Shown one piece after another: positions 27,373 through 37,050 of a DNA stretch of 64,000 bases. Origin of the DNA: Methylocystis iwaonis (GTDB lineage: Bacteria > Pseudomonadota > Alphaproteobacteria > Rhizobiales > Beijerinckiaceae). Made by a program: the position numbers and the translations under genes. Location: contig NZ_AP027142.1 of assembly GCF_027925385.1 (NCBI RefSeq), positions 3,186,501 to 3,250,500 on the forward strand, written 5' to 3'. Each line of letters starts with the position of its first letter. Position 1 is the first letter of the stretch. A model generated the notes under the pieces. That model worked only from the letters and a program-made list of their open reading frames with translations. It did no database searches and had not been told where the DNA came from.

Positions 27373-27419
27373 CGAGCGTCCCCTCTCCCGCTTGCGGGGG
27401 AGGGACAGGGAGGGGGCGT
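27373..27419. repeat. GC-rich palindromic repeat, mirror copy of IS4 target repeat
   Basis: The unit CCCCTCTCCCGCTTGCGGGGGAGGGACAG...GGGGG is the inverted copy of the repeat that the IS4 element split (left part ~25830-25856, right part 27330-27342). Nothing else is supported between 27321 and 27598. Confidence 0.65.
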
Positions 27420-27598
27420 TTCAGTGATGGAAATGATGCCCATTTCCCTGCGCGCAGCCAATCAGGGCCGGGGCGTCCAGCGAGACGCCGGAAAGGGTCG
27501 CGCCGTCTCGAATTTTCCTCTATAAGCGCCTTTCACGCCAAAGCCGTGGCCTCAGGAGGCCATGGACTCGCGGCGGCTGATTTCGTGGAGTTTGGAAA

Positions 27599-28978
27599 GT
27601 GGAACGCTGGACGCCGGGCAGTTGGAGGAATTTGCCGATCGAGCAGACGCCGGTCTATCGCGACCAGGCGGCGCTCGCGGATGTCGAGAGGCAGCTCGCC
27701 GGCTTTCCCCCGCTCGTTTTTGCCGGCGAGGCGCGCAATCTGAAGCGCCAGCTCGCCGATGTGGCGGCCGGCAAGGCTTTCCTGCTTCAGGGCGGCGATT
27801 GCGCCGAGAGCTTCAACGAGCATTCGGCCGACAACATCCGCGATTTCTTCCGCGTTTTCCTGCAGATGGCGGTGGTGCTGACCTATGCGGCGGGCTCGCC
27901 CGTGGTCAAGGTCGGCCGCATCGCCGGGCAATTCGCCAAGCCGCGCTCCTCGCCGACTGAAAAGAAGGGCGATCAGGAGCTGCCGAGCTATCGCGGCGAC
28001 ATCATCAACGACTTGGAATTCACGCTCGCCTCCCGCGAGCCCGATCCGCAGCGTCAGTTGCTGGCCTATCGCCAGTCGGCGGCGACGCTCAATCTGATCC
28101 GCGCTTTCGCGGCCGGCGGCTTCGCCAATCTCGAAAATGTGCATCGTTGGATGCTCGGCTTCGTCAAGAACAGCCCGCAATCCGCGCGCTATCAGAAGCT
28201 CGCCGACCATATCACCGAAACGCTCGGCTTCATGCGCGCGATCGGCCTCGATCCCGAGCACCATCCCGAGCTGCGCGGCACGGATTTCTACACCTCGCAC
28301 GAGGCGCTCCTGCTCTGCTACGAGCAGGCGCTGACCCGCATCGATTCCACGACGGGCGACTATTACGCGACCTCCGGCCATATGCTGTGGATCGGCGATC
28401 GCACGCGCCAGGAGCAAGGCGCGCATGTCGAGTTCATGCGCGGCATCAAGAACCCGATCGGCCTGAAATGCGGTCCGAGCCTCACGCCGGACGGATTGCT
28501 GCGCCTCATCGACGCCCTCAATCCCGACAATGAGGCGGGGCGGCTGACGCTCATCTGCCGCTTCGGCGCGGATAAGATCGGCGACGCCATGCCGGCGCTC
28601 GTGCGCGCCGTCACCCGCGAGGGCCGCAATGTCGTGTGGTCCTGCGATCCGATGCACGGCAACACGATCAGCGCGGCCGGCTACAAGACGCGCCCCTTCG
28701 ACCGGATCATGTCGGAAATCCGCGGCTTCTTCGAGGTCCATCAGGCCGAAGGCAGCTATGCCGGCGGCATCCATCTCGAAATGACCGGCAAGGACGTCAC
28801 CGAATGCACCGGCGGCGCCCGGGCCATTTCGGAAAACGATCTGCGCGACCGCTACCACACCTATTGCGATCCGCGCCTCAATGCGGAACAGGCCATCGAG
28901 GTGGCCTTCCTCGTGGCCGAACTGCTCAAGGCGGAGCGGGTTTCCCGCGGCGTGCCGGAGCAACACGCGGCGGAGTAA
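27599..28978 (+). CDS. aroG: class II 3-deoxy-7-phosphoheptulonate synthase
   Basis: 459 residues starting at GTG 27599; an in-frame stop lies at 27578, so no other common start is available, and GGAG is 8 bases upstream. Motifs of the plant/actinobacterial-type enzyme: GGDCAESF (metal-binding Cys), [30 protein letters not shown] and the Glu in GGIHLEMTG. It condenses phosphoenolpyruvate and erythrose-4-phosphate in the first shikimate step. It stands alone. The gene sits just after the IS4 and repeat region. Confidence 0.95.
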   Translation: MERWTPGSWRNLPIEQTPVYRDQAALADVERQLAGFPPLVFAGEARNLKRQLADVAAGKAFLLQGGDCAESFNEHSADNIRDFFRVFLQMAVVLTYAAGSPVVKVGRIAGQFAKPRSSPTEKKGDQELPSYRGDIINDLEFTLASREPDPQRQLLAYRQSAATLNLIRAFAAGGFANLENVHRWMLGFVKNSPQSARYQKLADHITETLGFMRAIGLDPEHHPELRGTDFYTSHEALLLCYEQALTRIDSTTGDYYATSGHMLWIGDRTRQEQGAHVEFMRGIKNPIGLKCGPSLTPDGLLRLIDALNPDNEAGRLTLICRFGADKIGDAMPALVRAVTREGRNVVWSCDPMHGNTISAAGYKTRPFDRIMSEIRGFFEVHQAEGSYAGGIHLEMTGKDVTECTGGARAISENDLRDRYHTYCDPRLNAEQAIEVAFLVAELLKAERVSRGVPEQHAAE

Positions 28979-28989
28979 AACCCTTTCCG

Positions 28990-29140
28990 TTGAACAGCTC
29001 GCTTAGGGTCATGTCATTCCCGGCGGGCTGAAAGCCCGACCGGGAATCCAGAGCCACAAAAGCGCTGGTTTGGCTCTGGATTCCCGATCGCTCGCTACGC
29101 GAGCGTCGGGAATGACAACCGAACCAACCAAGCGGATATC
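28990..29140. repeat. composite intergenic repeat, copy 4 (type A, inverted)
   Basis: The core 29012-29117 is the reverse-orientation version of the type A unit at 5215-5318, from TGTCATTCCCGGCGGGCTGA to GAGCGTCGGGAATGACA. Terminal motifs CCGTTGAACAGCT on the left and the complement of ATATGATATCCGCTTGG on the right flank it. Confidence 0.75.
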
Positions 29141-29267
29141 ATATATAGCCGTTGACGCTGCGCCTGAAGGCGCGGCGTGAAGCTGCCACGCTATATCTCT
29201 CCCCACCCGCCGCTACGCCGCTAAGATGCTTGTGGCGACGATGGGAAAAGGGATGGAGCTGGCGGCC

Positions 29268-29717
29268 ATGAGCGCACCGGAAAACAACGACCCTTTCAAT
29301 CTGCAGCGCTTCATCGAGGCGCAAAGGGGCTCTTACGCGCAGGCGCTCGCCGAGCTGCGCGCCGGGCGCAAAACCAGCCATTGGATCTGGTATGTCTTTC
29401 CGCAACTGACGGGTCTCGGCTTCAGTCAGGCCAGCCGTTTCTACGGTCTTTCCGGGCTTAATGAAGCCCGCGCCTATCTCGCCCATCCCGCTCTTGGATC
29501 GCGGTTGCGCGAATGCGTGGGCGCCATGCTGGCGACGGGCGATCGCAGCGCCGAGGATGTCCTGGGTTCAACCGACGCGATGAAGTTCCGCTCGTCGATG
29601 ACGCTGTTTGCGCATGCCGCGCCGCAGGAGCCGCTTTTCGCAAGGGCTCTGGCGCGTTTTTTCGACGGCGCGGAAGATCCGAAAACGCTCGAATTGCTAA
29701 AAGAAGAAGGGCGGTGA
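29268..29717 (+). CDS. DUF1810 family protein
   Basis: 149 residues from ATG 29268, chosen because family members begin a few residues before DPFNLQRF; ATGs at 29226, 29241 and 29253 are alternatives. Family hallmarks are FNLQRFIEAQ, KTSHWIWYVFPQL, SRFYGLSGLNEARAYL and the KFRSSMTLFAHAA motif. The small cytosolic family has no established biochemical role; a NADAR-like fold has been proposed, which I cannot verify here. Confidence 0.85.
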   Translation: MSAPENNDPFNLQRFIEAQRGSYAQALAELRAGRKTSHWIWYVFPQLTGLGFSQASRFYGLSGLNEARAYLAHPALGSRLRECVGAMLATGDRSAEDVLGSTDAMKFRSSMTLFAHAAPQEPLFARALARFFDGAEDPKTLELLKEEGR

Positions 29718-29755
29718 ATGCGCCCTTCAGTTTGTTTACGAACTTCGGAGGCGGC

Positions 29756-29873
29756 CTCGTCCTTCGAGACGGGCGCTTCGCGCCCTCCTCAGGATGAGGC
29801 CTATGTGTTTGGCGCAGATGCAGAAGCCCCTCATGCTGAGGAGGCTGCGCAGCAGCCGTCTCGAAGCACGAGG
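29756..29873. repeat. intergenic palindromic repeat of Rhizobiales type
   Basis: Begins CCTCGTCCTTCGAGACGGGCG and ends with its near complement CCGTCTCGAAGCACGAGG, with internal CCTCAGGATGAGG and CCTCATGCTGAGGAGG arms. I know repeats of this pattern from Rhizobiales intergenic regions. It fills most of the gap between two convergent genes. Confidence 0.6.
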
Positions 29874-29918
29874 GGCGTCAATGCCACTTTGTCGGCGATC
29901 CTATCTGCGACAGCAGCG

Positions 29919-31061
29919 TCAGCCCACCGTATCCTCGACCTCGCGCACAGTCATGGCGTTGCCGTGCCAGACGAAATCGTCGAACAGAAGCGCGTCGACG
30001 AACATCACTGGCAGGAGCAGATCGCGCATCGCCAGCGCGAAGGGCGTGCGCCAGTCGAGCGGGAAGCGGCAAACGCGCGCCAGCCACAATTCGCCGCCAT
30101 GCAGCGCGCCGACAATCGCAGTGGCGGTCAAAGCGGCGGAAGCCGCGTCGCCGCCGAACTCCAGCGCTGCATAGGCGCCGAGCACCACGGCCACGAAGCT
30201 GCCGTTCATGAACTCCGGCGCGTAATGGGCGGGGAACGTCACGCGGCGCAGGCGCGCCCAGCGGACATGGCGGGAATAGACCTCATACGCCGTGCGCTGG
30301 CCGAGCGGCTGCTCGAACGGCATGTCGACGAGACGCACCCGCATGTTCTGGGCGCGGATGACCTTGGTCGAGGCGGCGTCCTCGGCGATCTCGGCGCCGA
30401 GCGCGCGAATGCCGCCGGCGCGGTCGAGCACCTCGCGCCGCCACATCATATTCTTGCCCTGGGCGAAGCCCGCGCCGATCGCCTCGGCGCCATATTGCCA
30501 GCGCGCCTGGAAGGTGTTGAGGATCGCGCATTCGACCGCGCCCCAGAAGCCGACCGGGCGGGAGCCGATCGGCATGGAGACGGTCATCGCCGTGTCCGGC
30601 CGGAAGGCGGCGAGCATGGTCTGCACATAATCACGCGGCGGCAAAGCGTTGGAATCGGCGAGGATCACATAGTCGTAGCGCGCCGCCTCCCAGCCCTTGA
30701 CGCAATTATTGAGCTTGGGATTGGCGCTGACGTAATCGTCGCCGATCAAGAGCCGCGCGTCGCGTTCGGGATGCGCCTCGATCAATTGCTCGACGAGCGG
30801 GATGATCGGATCGCTCGGCGACTGCACGCAGAAGATGATTTCATAATGGGGATAGTCGAGCTCGAAGGTCGCGCCGAGCGTCTCCTCCGAAAAAGCCTCG
30901 AGGCCGCGCACCGGGCGCACGATGCTGACCCAGGGCGCATCGGCCGGAGCCGGCATGTTCCGCTCGCGGGCGCGGCACTTGCGGCCCATGAGCCACATGC
31001 TGGCGAAGTTGAGAACGAGGATGAAGGCGCACCATCCGGCGCAGATATAGGCGAGGATCAT
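29919..31061 (-). CDS. GT21-family glycosyltransferase (ceramide-glucosyltransferase-like, HpnI type)
   Basis: 380 residues. An N-terminal membrane helix (ILAYICAGWCAFILVLNFASMWL) is followed by a GT-A domain with VSIVRPVRGLE, the D2 motif LADSNALPP, the D3 region AEDAAST, and RHVRW matching the (Q/R)xxRW motif of GT21. Two to three C-terminal helices anchor it. In bacteria this family makes glucosylceramide-like lipids or, as HpnI, adds N-acetylglucosamine to bacteriohopanetetrol. No hopanoid genes flank it, so the choice between these is open. Confidence 0.8.
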   Translation of the reverse strand: MILAYICAGWCAFILVLNFASMWLMGRKCRARERNMPAPADAPWVSIVRPVRGLEAFSEETLGATFELDYPHYEIIFCVQSPSDPIIPLVEQLIEAHPERDARLLIGDDYVSANPKLNNCVKGWEAARYDYVILADSNALPPRDYVQTMLAAFRPDTAMTVSMPIGSRPVGFWGAVECAILNTFQARWQYGAEAIGAGFAQGKNMMWRREVLDRAGGIRALGAEIAEDAASTKVIRAQNMRVRLVDMPFEQPLGQRTAYEVYSRHVRWARLRRVTFPAHYAPEFMNGSFVAVVLGAYAALEFGGDAASAALTATAIVGALHGGELWLARVCRFPLDWRTPFALAMRDLLLPVMFVDALLFDDFVWHGNAMTVREVEDTVG

Positions 31062-31270
31062 CGAGTTTTTCGGCTCACGCGTCGACTTGGGCGGATTGGC
31101 GGCGCAGGCGAAGGCTGGCTTCGGCCTGACGGTTGGCGCGGCGCGCCAGGCCCGGACGCGGCCAGCTCAATATTCCGACTGACAAAAACGTCGGCTCTTG
31201 GCAAAAGGGTTGCGGCGCGGGATTCTTTTCCCTGCCCTCGCTTTGCGAAAACTCCTGACGAAGCTTCCTC

Positions 31271-32614
31271 ATGACCTCTCCGATCGTTCGTTTCGCGCCG
31301 TCCCCGACAGGCCGCATCCATATCGGCAATGCGCGGGTCGCGTTGTTCAATTATTTGTTCGTCACAATGCACCATGGACGATTCATACTGCGGTTCGATG
31401 ACACTGATTTCGCCCGATCTACCGAGGAATTTGCAGGCTCGATCGAAATCGATCTCGCCTGGCTCGGCGTCGTTCCGGACGCGATTTTCAGGCAGTCGGA
31501 GCGCATCGCGCTCTATGAGGCCGCGGCCGCAAAATTGCGCGAAGAGGGTCGCCTCTACCCCTGCTACGAGACGCAGGACGAGCTGGAAAAGCGCCGCAAA
31601 ATGCAGCAGGCGCGCGGCTTGCCGCCAGTTTACGACCGCGCCGCGCTGCGCCTTTCCGACGCCGAGCGCGCCAAGCTCGAGGCCGAGGGCCGCCGGCCGC
31701 ATTGGCGCTTCAAGCTCGCGCCGGGCGTCGTGGAATGGAACGACCTCATTCGCGGGCCTGTGCATATCGATTGCGCGGCGCTCTCCGATCCGGTGCTGAT
31801 CCGCGAGGATGGGAGCTTCCTCTACACCCTGCCCTCCGTCGCCGACGACATCGACATGAAGATCACCCATGTCATTCGCGGCGAGGACCATGTGACCAAC
31901 ACGGCCGTGCAGCTCCAGCTCTTCGCGGCGCTTGCGCCTCAGGCGCCGCCGCCCGCTTTCGCCCATCACAATCTGCTGATCGGCGCGAGCGGCGAAGGGC
32001 TTTCCAAGCGCACCGGCTCGCTCTCCATCGCCTCGCTGCGCGAGGAAGGCTATGAGGCGCTAGCCGTCGCGGCGCTCGCGACGCTGACCGGCTCCTCCGA
32101 TAATGTGCAGGCCGTGCGCACGCTCGCCCAGCTTGGGCGGCATTTCGATCTCGCCCATGTCTCGCGCAATCCGGCGCGCTTCGACCCCGGCGATCTCGCG
32201 ACGCTGACGCATCGCACGCTGGCGCTCTTCGAATTCGAGGATGTGCGCGAGCGTCTCGCCGCGCTCGACGTCGTCGGCCACAAGGCGGAGCCGCTGTGGC
32301 GCGCGGCGCGCGGCAATCTCTCGACCTTCGAGGATATTCTGAAATGGTGGCGTGTGGTCGAGGGCGAGATCGCGCCGGTCCGCGAGGACACCGAGTTCCT
32401 CGCACAGGCCGCCGCGCTTCTGCCGCAGGAGCCCTGGGACGAGACGACCTGGTCCGCCTGGGTCGGCGACGTGAAGACGGCGACGGGCCGCAAGGGAAAG
32501 GCGCTGTTCCACCCGCTGCGCCTCGCGCTTACGGGGGAAGAAAGCGGTCCCGAGCTCGCGGCGCTCCTGCCGCTGATCGGGCGCATGACCGCAATCGCGC
32601 GCCTTGCGGGCTGA
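31271..32614 (+). CDS. gltX: glutamyl-tRNA synthetase
   Basis: 447 residues. The class I HIGH signature appears as [11 protein letters not shown] near residue 15 and the KMSKS motif as [10 protein letters not shown] near residue 238. The length is typical. It charges tRNA-Glu (and, in many alphaproteobacteria, a second paralogue or tRNA-Gln) with glutamate. It is divergent from the GT21 gene. Many alphaproteobacteria carry two gltX genes; this window shows only one. Confidence 0.95.
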   Translation: MTSPIVRFAPSPTGRIHIGNARVALFNYLFVTMHHGRFILRFDDTDFARSTEEFAGSIEIDLAWLGVVPDAIFRQSERIALYEAAAAKLREEGRLYPCYETQDELEKRRKMQQARGLPPVYDRAALRLSDAERAKLEAEGRRPHWRFKLAPGVVEWNDLIRGPVHIDCAALSDPVLIREDGSFLYTLPSVADDIDMKITHVIRGEDHVTNTAVQLQLFAALAPQAPPPAFAHHNLLIGASGEGLSKRTGSLSIASLREEGYEALAVAALATLTGSSDNVQAVRTLAQLGRHFDLAHVSRNPARFDPGDLATLTHRTLALFEFEDVRERLAALDVVGHKAEPLWRAARGNLSTFEDILKWWRVVEGEIAPVREDTEFLAQAAALLPQEPWDETTWSAWVGDVKTATGRKGKALFHPLRLALTGEESGPELAALLPLIGRMTAIARLAG

Positions 32615-32633
32615 GAGGGCCCTCTTCCGAAGT

Positions 32634-32790
32634 CATATGAATTTTGGTCGACTGGTGCGCTGTCATTCCCGACGCTCGCGCAGCGAGCGATCGGGAATCC
32701 AGAGCAAGACCAGCTACTCTGGCTCTGGATTCCCGGTCGGGCTTTCAGCCCGCCGGGAATGACAGATGCCATTGAGAGCTATCCAAGCGG
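32634..32790. repeat. composite intergenic repeat, copy 5 (type A)
   Basis: The core 32661-32764 repeats the type A unit in the same orientation as copy 1, including the GCTCGCGCAGCGAGC and CGGGCTTTCAGCCCG hairpins. It may also act as a bidirectional transcription end between gltX and the convergent nnrU-like gene. Confidence 0.75.
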
Positions 32791-32799
32791 TTATGTCGC

Positions 32800-33372
32800 T
32801 CAGCGCAGAACGGAGACGCCGAAGAGATAGGGATGCAGCAAAAGGAACAACACATAAAGCGCCGTGCCGGCGCCGAGCGCGATGGCGTCGCCCTTGGTGA
32901 AGGCGTCGAGACGCGGCGCGCCGAGGTCGCCGCGCCGCTTGACGGCGATTCGGTCATAGACGCCGAAGCCAAGGAAAGAGCCGAAAAGCAGCATGCCGCC
33001 GAGATCGCCGTTGACGAGAAGATGCGCCGTCGCCCAGCTCTTCAACGCGACGAGCGTCGGATGACGCAGCCAGCCTCTGATGCGCGAGGGCGGCGCGCGG
33101 CGGCTGGCAAGCGCCACGAAGGCGATCCACACCAGCGGCATGGCGAGATGGCGCGTCCAGGACGGCGGGTCCCAGATCTGGACGATTCCCTCGGCGCGAT
33201 AGCGCGAGAAGCCCCAGACGATCAGCACGAGACCGAGAAGCGCGACAAGCGAATAAGCGCCCTTATAGGCCTGCAGGCCATATTGCGAGACGAGCTGGCC
33301 GCGCGCGCCGCGCAGGGTGGAAAAGACATGGACGCCAATGAAAAGCGCTATGCCGAGAATAAGAACGAGCAT
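32800..33372 (-). CDS. NnrU family membrane protein
   Basis: 190 residues from ATG 33372. Five to six hydrophobic helices are visible, with GIALFIGVHVFSTLR at the N-terminus and RHPTLVALKSWATAHLLVNGD in the middle, both diagnostic of NnrU/MAPEG-like proteins. The family was named for a role near denitrification genes and its members resemble isoprenoid-binding isomerases; there are no denitrification genes here. Confidence 0.88.
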   Translation of the reverse strand: MLVLILGIALFIGVHVFSTLRGARGQLVSQYGLQAYKGAYSLVALLGLVLIVWGFSRYRAEGIVQIWDPPSWTRHLAMPLVWIAFVALASRRAPPSRIRGWLRHPTLVALKSWATAHLLVNGDLGGMLLFGSFLGFGVYDRIAVKRRGDLGAPRLDAFTKGDAIALGAGTALYVLFLLLHPYLFGVSVLR

Positions 33373-33414
33373 GTCTGGTTGGCTCCTCGCCGTTGGCAAA
33401 AAGAGTTATACGCC

Positions 33415-33747
33415 TCAAAAACAGCGCACTTGCGCTTCGGCCTGCGCGCGACGCAGCGTTTCCAACGTATCGCGCGCGGCGCCCGTGTTGCGCATCATCA
33501 TGCCGATCTGTCCCGGCTGCTGATTGACGCTCGCGACGGTCTCGGCGGCGACATAGCTGTCATAGGACAGAATGCTCGCGATCACGTCGATGGAGCAGGA
33601 GCATTGCTCGAGCGACAGCCGCGAATCGCCGTTTGCTTTCATGCAGGCGAACACATAATCGGCGCGCGCCGAGGTGGGGTAGTCGTTTATGTCGGCCGCC
33701 GCCGCAGGGGCGGCCGCGAGCAAGAGCATAGCGAGCACAAGACGCAT
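33415..33747 (-). CDS. small periplasmic hypothetical protein
   Basis: 110 residues. A signal peptide (MRLVLAMLLLAAAPAAAA) precedes an acidic, helical mature domain with three Cys (FACMK, QCSCS) plus a C-terminal Cys. No recognised family. It lies 40 bases upstream of the nnrU-like gene on the same strand, so the two probably form an operon. Confidence 0.75.
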   Translation of the reverse strand: MRLVLAMLLLAAAPAAAADINDYPTSARADYVFACMKANGDSRLSLEQCSCSIDVIASILSYDSYVAAETVASVNQQPGQIGMMMRNTGAARDTLETLRRAQAEAQVRCF

Positions 33748-33883
33748 CGCGCTTTCCTATCCTTAAAGAAGTCTGTTTTGCAGTCTAACGCTTCGCCCGC
33801 GCGACAACCAGCGGTCGCCGGCCAAGGTGACGCAACGTCGGCGCAATGTCATTTGCCCGTCACCCTGCCCCTCTAAACCGGCC

Positions 33884-33952
33884 TTAGAACCGCTGGGCGA
33901 CAGCTCGGAAGTTCTAAAAACGCCGGGCCGGAGGTACGCCCGGCGTTTTTTT
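33884..33952 (+). ncRNA. candidate structured RNA ending in a strong terminator
   Basis: The inverted repeat TTAGAAC/GTTCTAA (33884-33890 and 33911-33917) is followed by an 8-bp GC stem CGCCGGGC/GCCCGGCG (33921-33928 and 33938-33945) and T7. This is a textbook intrinsic terminator, yet no plus-strand gene precedes it: the gene at 33747 points left and the next gene starts at 34061. Either a small RNA from about 33790 ends here or it is an attenuator in the leader of the downstream regulator. The 5' end is unknown. Confidence 0.5.
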
Positions 33953-34060
33953 ATGCCCGGCATTTGCGAGATTCTCGCAACGCCAGAGGCAAAAAGATTT
34001 GTTATTTTAAGGTCTTGCGCCAGACAGCGGAAATCGGACATTGTAACCCGGGAGGGGACG

Positions 34061-35368
34061 ATGGTCGGTTCTGTCAGGTTCGCAGGATTTTTTTACAGCG
34101 CTCAGACCGGCTTACAACGGGATGGCGTCCCGATTCACCTCGGGCCCCAGGCCCGCCAACTGCTCGAACTTCTTCTCGAGTCGAATGGGGGAGTCGTCTC
34201 GAAGGCCGAGATCGCTTCCCGACTATGGCCGGATCGCCCGCCGTCGGACGATTCGATCGACCGCTGCGCCTACCTCTTGCGCAAGCCGCTGCGAGAAGCC
34301 GGCTCCGGCGATCTGATCGCGACCGCCTATGGCCGGGGTCTCTCCCTGCGCGCGAAAGTGCAGCCGGCCGACCCCGAGAGCGCGCCGATGCGCGCGCCGC
34401 CAGAGGCCATCGAGGGACGCATTCTCGATCTTTGGCGCACGGCCTGTGAGCTCGCTGGAACGCATTCCCGCGACGGCTACGCGCGGGCGCAAGCGGCGAT
34501 CGCCGCCGCGGTCGAGAACGGGGGCGAATCGCCGGCGATCTGGTCGCTTTCCGCCGATATCGCGGCCGGCCGCGTCGTTCGCGGGCATCTGCGCCCCGCG
34601 CAAGCGGCGGCGATGATCGAGGCCGACGCCGGCCGCGCGCTCGCGCTTTCCCCTGATTTTCCTCCCGCTTTGGCCGCGCTGGGCTGGGCGCGCGCCACGC
34701 TCTCGGCGCGGCTCGACGAGGGGCTGGAGATGCTCGACAGAGCGCTGGCGCAAGACCCCGATTACGGCAGGGCGCGGGCTTACCGCGGCTGGGCGCTCGC
34801 GGGGGGCGATCGGCTGGCCGAGGCGATTCAGGACGTTGAAGCCGGGCTGCGGGTTTGCCCTTACGATGAAACGCTTCTGAGCTTGCGCGCCTGGCTGGAG
34901 CTCTGCGCCGGCGATCCCGAAGCGACCGACGCGCTGGCCCGCCGGGGGCTGCATCTGCGGCCCGACGCCGCCAGCCTGCGCGTTGTCGCCGCCACGGCGT
35001 GCAGCCTGTGCGGAAAGCATGACGACGCTCACGAAGCGGCGCGACACGGATTGCAGGCGACGCCCAACGACCCGCTGCTTCTCGCCGCCTTTTCCTATGT
35101 GCTCGCGAGAGCGGGACGGCACGACGAGGCCGAAACGGCCCTTGCCGCCTGTTCGCCGGATGGCGACTTTGCGCCGCCCCGTCTGTTCGAGACGGCCGCA
35201 AAACTGGCGCTCGGCCGAGACGCCGAAGCGAGAGAGTCGCTCCGTCGGGCGCGCGACGAGGGCTGCCCCTGGTTCGTCTTCGCGCCGCATGAACCGCGCC
35301 TCACGCCTCTGCGCAGCGAAATAAGCAGCTTGCGCGGCAGCCCGATCCAGATCGTCGAGGACGGTTGA
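34061..35368 (+). CDS. winged-helix (OmpR-type) regulator with TPR repeats
   Basis: 435 residues from ATG 34061 with GGAGGGG at 34051-34057. Residues ~1-105 form a Trans_reg_C winged helix (LGPQARQLLELLLES.GGVVSKAEIASRLWP, then AYGRGLSLRA). The remaining ~300 residues contain several TPR-like helical pairs (for example ALAALGWARATLSARLDEGLEMLDRALAQDPDYGRARAYRGWAL). There is no receiver domain, so activity is probably set by protein or ligand binding to the TPR part, as in HilA- or CadC-like regulators. Targets are unknown. Confidence 0.82.
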   Translation: MVGSVRFAGFFYSAQTGLQRDGVPIHLGPQARQLLELLLESNGGVVSKAEIASRLWPDRPPSDDSIDRCAYLLRKPLREAGSGDLIATAYGRGLSLRAKVQPADPESAPMRAPPEAIEGRILDLWRTACELAGTHSRDGYARAQAAIAAAVENGGESPAIWSLSADIAAGRVVRGHLRPAQAAAMIEADAGRALALSPDFPPALAALGWARATLSARLDEGLEMLDRALAQDPDYGRARAYRGWALAGGDRLAEAIQDVEAGLRVCPYDETLLSLRAWLELCAGDPEATDALARRGLHLRPDAASLRVVAATACSLCGKHDDAHEAARHGLQATPNDPLLLAAFSYVLARAGRHDEAETALAACSPDGDFAPPRLFETAAKLALGRDAEARESLRRARDEGCPWFVFAPHEPRLTPLRSEISSLRGSPIQIVEDG

Positions 35369-35441
35369 TATTTGTCCCGCCGTGGCCTTAATGCCGCGAG
35401 CAACATCGCGGCGTCGCCGCTCGGCTTGGGGAAATTAAAGA

Positions 35442-35846
35442 ATGATCGGTCGTCTCAATCACGTCGCTATCGCCGTCGCAAGCGTGGAAAAAGCCTCGGC
35501 GGTCTATCGCGACGCGCTGGGCGCAAAGGTAACGGAGCCCGAGACGCTTGCCGAACACGGCGTTACCGTCGTTTTCGTCGAACTGCCGAACACCAAGATC
35601 GAGCTGCTCGAGCCCTATGGCGAGAATTCGCCGATCGCCGGCTTCGTCGCCAAGTCGCCGTCCGGCGGCGTCCATCACGTGTGCTATGAGGTAGACGACA
35701 TCCTCGCGGCGCGCGATCAACTGAAGGGCGCGGGCGCCAGAGTTCTGGGCGACGGCGAGCCGAAGATCGGCGCGCATGGCAAGCCGGTGCTCTTCCTGCA
35801 CCCGAAAGACTTCTGCGGCACGCTGATCGAACTCGAGCAGGCCTGA
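35442..35846 (+). CDS. mce: methylmalonyl-CoA epimerase
   Basis: 134 residues of the glyoxalase/VOC fold: NHVAIAVASVEKA with a metal-binding His, TKIELLEP, GVHHVCYEVDD and GTLIELEQ with the last metal ligand. It interconverts the (R) and (S) forms of methylmalonyl-CoA, a step of propionyl-CoA and ethylmalonyl-CoA metabolism. It is followed after 3 bases by the DUF1467 gene. Confidence 0.93.
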   Translation: MIGRLNHVAIAVASVEKASAVYRDALGAKVTEPETLAEHGVTVVFVELPNTKIELLEPYGENSPIAGFVAKSPSGGVHHVCYEVDDILAARDQLKGAGARVLGDGEPKIGAHGKPVLFLHPKDFCGTLIELEQA

Positions 35847-35849
35847 CCC

Positions 35850-36089
35850 ATGCCCTTCCCGCTTCCCCTCGCCCTGGCGATCTACGTCACGATCTGGTGG
35901 ATCACCCTGCTTGCGGTCCTGCCGCTCGGCGTTCGCTCGTCCGAGGAAGCGGGCGAGGAGCTGCCGGAAGGCGCCGATCCGGGCTCGCCCGTCGCGCCCC
36001 AGCTCGCTAGGAAAGCCGCGATCACCACCGTGGTTGCGGCCCTGATCTTCGGCTTGGTCGTAATCGCCGCCAATTTCATCGCCGGCTAG
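35850..36089 (+). CDS. DUF1467 family membrane protein
   Basis: 79 residues, two membrane helices (residues ~5-28 and 56-77) with the conserved VTIWWITLLAVLPLGVRS start. The family is restricted mainly to alphaproteobacteria and commonly follows mce. Its function is unknown. Confidence 0.88.
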   Translation: MPFPLPLALAIYVTIWWITLLAVLPLGVRSSEEAGEELPEGADPGSPVAPQLARKAAITTVVAALIFGLVVIAANFIAG

Positions 36090-36241
36090 CTTTTTGGGGC
36101 AATTGAAGGCCGAACGGGCCGAACCGGGGTTGACCCGCCCCGCGGCGGCCGGTAGTTGAACGCTAGCCGCGCCAGCGGCCGGCAAGCGGACCGACCCGCC
36201 TGCCTACAGCCGCCGCCAGATGTGACGGGGCAAAACGGTTA

Positions 36242-36317
36242 GAGCGCGTAGCTCAGTCGGTAGAGCATCTGACTTTTAATCAGGGGGTCCCGGGTTCGAG
36301 CCCCGGCGCGCTCACCA
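36242..36317 (+). tRNA. tRNA-Lys (anticodon TTT), island attachment site
   Basis: Complete cloverleaf: acceptor stem GAGCGCG/CGCGCTC, D-arm GCTCAGTCGGTAGAGC, anticodon loop CTTTTAA, T-arm CCGGGTTCGAGCCCCGG, discriminator A and encoded CCA. Its last 47 bases (36271-36317) recur exactly at 50014-50060. Confidence 0.97.
36271..36317 (+). repeat. attL: 3' part of tRNA-Lys
   Basis: 47-bp direct repeat, from GACTTTTAATCAG to CTCACCA, identical to 50014-50060. It spans the anticodon and T arms, the usual crossover region for tRNA-targeting integrases. Confidence 0.88.
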
Positions 36318-36469
36318 AGAAAATCAAAGGTATAAGCGTCGCGTGGTATCTGCGCGCTATAGGCTGGTGACCACATGGTGACCACTCGCGCCTCACTGAA
36401 AATTTATAGGATGCCGCGGGCAAGCCCGATAAGTCAGGGCCCGAACAACTGCGTCTTTAGCTTCGCCAT

Positions 36470-37043
36470 GAGCGAGTAGAGATCCTCACCTTCACCGGCC
36501 CCGCCTCGGGCGCGCGCAACTATCAACGGCTGCGCGCCGCCTTCGGCCGCCTGCAATCGACGAACGTCGTGACATCCATCCGTCAATGCACCGGGCGCCG
36601 GCGACGGCGCTTCTCCTCGACCAACGAATGGAAGGAGACCGCAGATCCGAGCGGACGCCCTCTCGGCGTTGAACTCATCATCCTGACTGGTTCTACGAGG
36701 GCATCCTCAAGAAGCCTTGGTGCTCAAAATCGACCGGGCTTATTTCTCGCTGACGGGCGGTCTGGAGCGCTGGCTTTATCGCCTCGTTTGCAAGCACGCC
36801 GGCAATCAGCCGGGAGGTTGGAGCTTCGATTTCACGCGTCTCCACGCCAAGTCCGGCGCGCTCTCGCCGCTCAAACATTTTGCCTTCGAAACACGCGACA
36901 TCGTTCGACCGCAGCCCATTCCCAGACATTCGCCGAGGCCCGTTCGACCGCAACTTCTCATCTTCACGCCGCTCACCACCGATCCCCTCGAGCGCGCCGT
37001 CCAGCGCCTCGATCGTCGCCTCGCCGCTTGGGAAAAGCTGTGA
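36470..37043 (+). pseudogene. plasmid replication initiator RepA remnant
   Basis: Three reading frames in succession encode pieces of an alphaproteobacterial plasmid RepA. VEILTFTGPASGARNYQRL..AAFGRLQSTNVVTSIR and FSSTNEWKETADPSGRPLG lie in one frame (36476-36680). DWFYEGILKK lies in a second. VLKIDRAYFSLTGGLERWLYRLVCKH..QPGGWSFDFTRLHAKSGALSP lies in a third (36717-37043). At least two frameshifts and a missing N-terminus make it non-functional. It identifies the island as derived from an integrated plasmid. Confidence 0.75.
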
Positions 37044-37050
37044 ATAGGCT

